From contig JBQTJJ010000040.1 in NCBI GenBank assembly GCA_052387235.1, positions 1-22,973 on the forward strand: a stretch of 22,973 nt of DNA. The letters run 5' to 3'. Of this stretch, positions 20,664 to 22,973 are shown piece by piece (position 1 is the stretch's first letter; every line of letters begins with the position of its first letter). A program made the translations under genes and the position numbers. The DNA comes from JBQTJJ01 sp052387235. Lineage in GTDB: Bacteria > Actinomycetota > Acidimicrobiia > Acidimicrobiales > GCA-2861595. Under the pieces are notes generated by a model, which saw nothing but the letters and a program-made list of their open reading frames with translations, was not told the DNA's origin and searched no databases.

Positions 20664-21815
20664 CTACGCCAGGCCGTGCAGCGGGAAGACGAGCCGGCGC
20701 ACGTCGTCCACGACCTGCTCGACGCCGGCCGGGTCGATCTCGGGCCCGGGCACGGGCGGGTCGGAGAGGGTGGCCGGTACCGGCCGTCCCGCCTGCGCCG
20801 ACGCCCGCTCCACCCACGCCGGCGGCAGCTCGTCGGGAAGCGCCACGCCGGCCATCTCGGCGAAGTACAGCGTCCAGGCCCGGGGCACCACGCCGGCCCA
20901 CTGGTACCCGCCGCCCCCGGTGGCCAGCCACCGGCCCCCGGCGGCCCGGTGGGCCAGGTCGTGGAGCAGGGCCGCCGTCTCCCGGTAGGTGGCGGTGGTG
21001 AGGGACAGGCTGGCCAGGGGATCGGTGTGGTGGGTGTCGCACCCGAGCTGGGTGACGAGGATGCCCGGCTGCCACGCCTCGACCAGCGGCACCACCACCC
21101 GGCGGAACGCGTCGAGCCACAGCCGCCCGCCGGTGAAGGGCGGGAGCGGGACGTTGACGGCGCTGCCGCGGGCGTCGCCGGCGCCGACCTCGTCGACGAA
21201 GCCGGTGCCCGGGAACAGGGTGGCCCCGGACTGGTGCACCGAGACGGTGAGCACCCGGGGGTCCTCGTAGAAGATGGCCTGGGGACCGTCACCGTGGTGG
21301 ACGTCGACGTCGACGTAGGCCACCCGCTCCACCCCCCGGTCGAGCAGCCAGGCGATGGCCAGGGCCGGGTCGTCGTAGACGCAGAAGCCGCTGGCCCGCT
21401 CGGGCATGGCGTGGTGCAGGCCGCCGGCCGGGTTGAAGGCGTGCTGGGCCCGGCCGCTGAACACGGCCTCGGCCGCCACCAGGCTGGCGCCGGCCACGCG
21501 GGCCGAGGCCTCGTGCATGCCCGGGAAGATCGGGTTGTCGCCCGGCCCGAAGCCGAACTCCCACCAGTCGCCCGTCTCGCCGTGGCCGGCCCGCCGCACC
21601 GCGTCGACGTAGCGCTCGCCGTGGACCAGGAGCAGCTCGTCGTCGGTGGCGGAGCGGGCCGGCGTCTCGACCACCCGCACGCCGTCGACGATCCCGCAGG
21701 CGTGGATCAGCTCCCGGGTGAGGATGACCCGGGCCGGGCGGAGGGGGTGCTGCGGGCCGTGGTCGTACCAGGGCGCGTCGTCGCCGTACCAGACCAGCTC
21801 CACCCGCTCGCTCAC
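20664..21815 (-). CDS. acuC: AcuC-like histone deacetylase-family protein
   Basis: This 383-residue zinc amidohydrolase belongs to the arginase/deacetylase fold. Key elements: GGLHHA (His134, His135, proton relay), YVDVDVHHGDG (zinc ligands Asp171 and His173), QLGCDTHHTDP (zinc ligand Asp260, replacing GADxLxxDxL) and GGGGY (Tyr304, transition-state stabiliser). Length and motif order match bacterial AcuC-type proteins. AcuC deacetylates acetyl-CoA synthetase in Bacillus, but no acs or acu genes are nearby, so the substrate here is unproven and the symbol is by resemblance. The GTG start at 21815 lies 4 bp after the corA stop, so the two genes are probably one operon. Confidence 0.9.
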   Translation of the reverse strand: MSERVELVWYGDDAPWYDHGPQHPLRPARVILTRELIHACGIVDGVRVVETPARSATDDELLLVHGERYVDAVRRAGHGETGDWWEFGFGPGDNPIFPGMHEASARVAGASLVAAEAVFSGRAQHAFNPAGGLHHAMPERASGFCVYDDPALAIAWLLDRGVERVAYVDVDVHHGDGPQAIFYEDPRVLTVSVHQSGATLFPGTGFVDEVGAGDARGSAVNVPLPPFTGGRLWLDAFRRVVVPLVEAWQPGILVTQLGCDTHHTDPLASLSLTTATYRETAALLHDLAHRAAGGRWLATGGGGYQWAGVVPRAWTLYFAEMAGVALPDELPPAWVERASAQAGRPVPATLSDPPVPGPEIDPAGVEQVVDDVRRLVFPLHGLA

Positions 21816-21819
21816 GGGA

Positions 21820-22776
21820 TCACAGCCAGTCCTTGCGCTTGAAGTAGCGGAAGCCGACGAAGGTGACGCCCATCATCAGGAGCAGGGCGAAGGGGTACCC
21901 GAGCCGCCAGCCCAGCTCGGGCATGTGCTCGAAGTTCATGCCGTAGATGCCCGCCACCAGCGTCGACCCGAGGAGGATGGCGCCCCACGACGTCATCCGC
22001 TTCATCACCTCGTTCATGCGGTTGGAGGTCATGGCCAGGTTGGCGTCGAAGGCGTTGCCCACCAACTCCCGGTGGGCGTCGAGCTGGTCGACGACGCGCA
22101 GGACGTGGTCGTAGACGTCCTGCATGTGGACCCGGGCCCCCTCGTCCACGGCCTCGACCTCGCCCCGCAGCAGGGCCGCCACCACGTCACGGAGGGGCAC
22201 CACCACACGGCGGAACTGCACCAGATGCCGGCGCACCTCGAACAGCCGCTCGTGGATCGAGCGCAGCTCGGACTGCCGGCCGTCGAAGATGTCGTCCTCC
22301 ACCTCCTCCAGCGCGTCCTCGGCCTGGTCGGCGGCCGAGAAGTAGCCGTCCACCAGCTCGTCGAGCAGCACGTAGAGCAGGAAGCCGACGGTGGCCACCT
22401 CGGGGGTGAGGCGCTCGAAGCGGAGCCGGGCTCCGGCGTCGTCCCAGGACCGCCCGCCCTCGTCGTGCTCCCGCACGGTGACGAGCCAGTGGTCCCCGAC
22501 GAACAGGTCGACCTCCTGGAGGCCGCTGCTGTACGCCACCAGGAACGCGTGGGAGGGGTACTGCTCCAGCTTGGGGCGCTGGTGGTGCTTGCGGACGTCC
22601 TCCAAGGCGAGGGGATGGAGGTCGAACTGCTTCTCGATGCAGCTCAGGTCGTCCTCGTCGGGGTCGACGAGGTCCACCCAGAGCAGGCCGTCGTCACCTC
22701 GGGCGAGGCCGGCGATGTCGTTGGGGTCGGCGTGCTCGTGGGCCCTGCCGCCCCGGTAGGTGCGGACGGTGATCAC
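21820..22776 (-). CDS. corA: CorA-family magnesium/cobalt transporter
   Basis: This 318-residue pentameric divalent-metal channel of the inner membrane has a soluble N-terminal alpha/beta funnel (1-120; LLWVDLVDPDEDDL, LHPLALEDVRKHHQRPKLEQY). A long stalk helix (about 150-265) follows, then TM1 with the GMN selectivity loop (YGMNF, residues 278-282), TM2 at about 293-311 and the basic C-terminus FKRKDWL. All diagnostic residues are intact. The GTG at 22776 lies 5 nt after a TACCGT -10-like element, suggesting a leaderless transcript from a compact 43-bp divergent promoter shared with pepN. The acuC-like gene follows by 4 bp. Confidence 0.95.
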   Translation of the reverse strand: MITVRTYRGGRAHEHADPNDIAGLARGDDGLLWVDLVDPDEDDLSCIEKQFDLHPLALEDVRKHHQRPKLEQYPSHAFLVAYSSGLQEVDLFVGDHWLVTVREHDEGGRSWDDAGARLRFERLTPEVATVGFLLYVLLDELVDGYFSAADQAEDALEEVEDDIFDGRQSELRSIHERLFEVRRHLVQFRRVVVPLRDVVAALLRGEVEAVDEGARVHMQDVYDHVLRVVDQLDAHRELVGNAFDANLAMTSNRMNEVMKRMTSWGAILLGSTLVAGIYGMNFEHMPELGWRLGYPFALLLMMGVTFVGFRYFKRKDWL

Positions 22777-22781
22777 ACGTC

Positions 22782-22787
22782 ACGGTA
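22782..22787 (-). promoter_or_regulatory. Probable -10 element of corA
   Basis: TACCGT on the minus strand fits TANNNT and ends 5 nt before the GTG start at 22776. The same intergenic space holds the pepN -10 on the other strand. Confidence 0.4.
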
Positions 22788-22807
22788 ACGCCCGGCCGGA
22801 GGCGTCG

Positions 22808-22813
22808 TAGTGT
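22808..22813 (+). promoter_or_regulatory. Probable -10 element of pepN
   Basis: TAGTGT fits TANNNT and ends exactly 6 nt before the GTG at 22820, with no Shine-Dalgarno sequence between. This predicts a leaderless pepN mRNA. Confidence 0.45.
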
Positions 22814-22819
22814 CCCGGC

Positions 22820-22973
22820 GTGGACGACAACCTCACCCGCGCCGAGGCCGAGCACCGGGCCTCCTACACCTCCCGCGTGTCGTACGAGGTCCTCCTCGAC
22901 CTCACCACCGGCGACGACACGTTCGTGAGCGACACCACCATCACCTTCCAGGGCAACCTGGTGGGCCAGCCCA
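22820..22973 (+). CDS. pepN: Aminopeptidase N, N-terminal fragment (continues past the right edge)
   Basis: Only the first 51 residues are in the window. They read NLTRAEAEHRASYTS followed by VSYEVLLDLTTGDDTFVSDTTITF. This is the characteristic opening of actinobacterial M1-family aminopeptidase N, a cytoplasmic zinc peptidase that removes N-terminal residues from peptides. The catalytic HExxH region lies outside the window. The GTG at 22820 is supported by a -10 element 6 nt upstream and by the family's usual N-terminus of a few residues before NLTRAEA. The gene is divergent from corA. Confidence 0.88.
   Translation, partial: MDDNLTRAEAEHRASYTSRVSYEVLLDLTTGDDTFVSDTTITFQGNLVGQP

Overview
This is a 23 kb stretch of very GC-rich chromosomal DNA. 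GTG starts are frequent, codons are strongly G/C-ended at the third position, and long antisense shadow frames are everywhere. The gene content points to an actinomycete: Flp-type pilin, PdxH, PepN, CorA, an AcuC-type deacetylase, a DUF4395 membrane protein and secreted LVIVD-repeat proteins. An Acidimicrobiia-like lineage would fit, but that is an impression and not a demonstrated placement. I see no rRNA, tRNA, CRISPR array or intact insertion sequence.

Layout, left to right. (1) A class I methyltransferase runs off the left edge, followed by a small ABM-like protein. (2) Positions 1.2-7.4 kb hold a minus-strand block: a secreted LVIVD protein with a PA-like insert, an OmpR-family response regulator, its histidine kinase, a PepSY-domain protein and a second secreted LVIVD protein. 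The regulator and the PepSY gene are preceded by matching CTGAAC repeats spaced 11 bp apart, which suggests an autoregulated envelope-sensing circuit. (3) At 7.5 kb, divergent from that block, a predicted cyclic-di-GMP-I (GEMM) riboswitch lies in the leader of a secreted matrixin-like zinc protease. (4) Positions 8.2-13.5 kb hold a plus-strand run: a TM0106-type RecB-like/RNase H-like nuclease, an AAA ATPase, a metallophosphoesterase and a VOC protein. (5) Positions 13.5-16.1 kb hold a repeat-rich acidic protein, an isolated Flp pilin, a long hairpin, an alpha/beta hydrolase and a DUF4395 protein. (6) Positions 16.2-17.6 kb hold a pdxH-PhyH pair. (7) Positions 17.6-19.5 kb hold an operon of three membrane-anchored coiled-coil proteins that I cannot assign to a known family; each ends with a cysteine pair. 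(8) At 19.9-20.6 kb a protein joins a MerR-type helix-turn-helix to an IS3 OrfA-like domain. (9) The right end holds an acuC-like gene and corA on the minus strand, and the start of pepN on the plus strand.

How the genes work together. The best-supported regulatory units are the two-component/PepSY/LVIVD block and the c-di-GMP-controlled protease. Both concern secreted or envelope proteins. Several genes start 5-8 nt after a TANNNT -10 element, which implies leaderless mRNAs. The least explained unit is the three-gene coiled-coil operon with its unusual, comparatively AT-rich upstream region.
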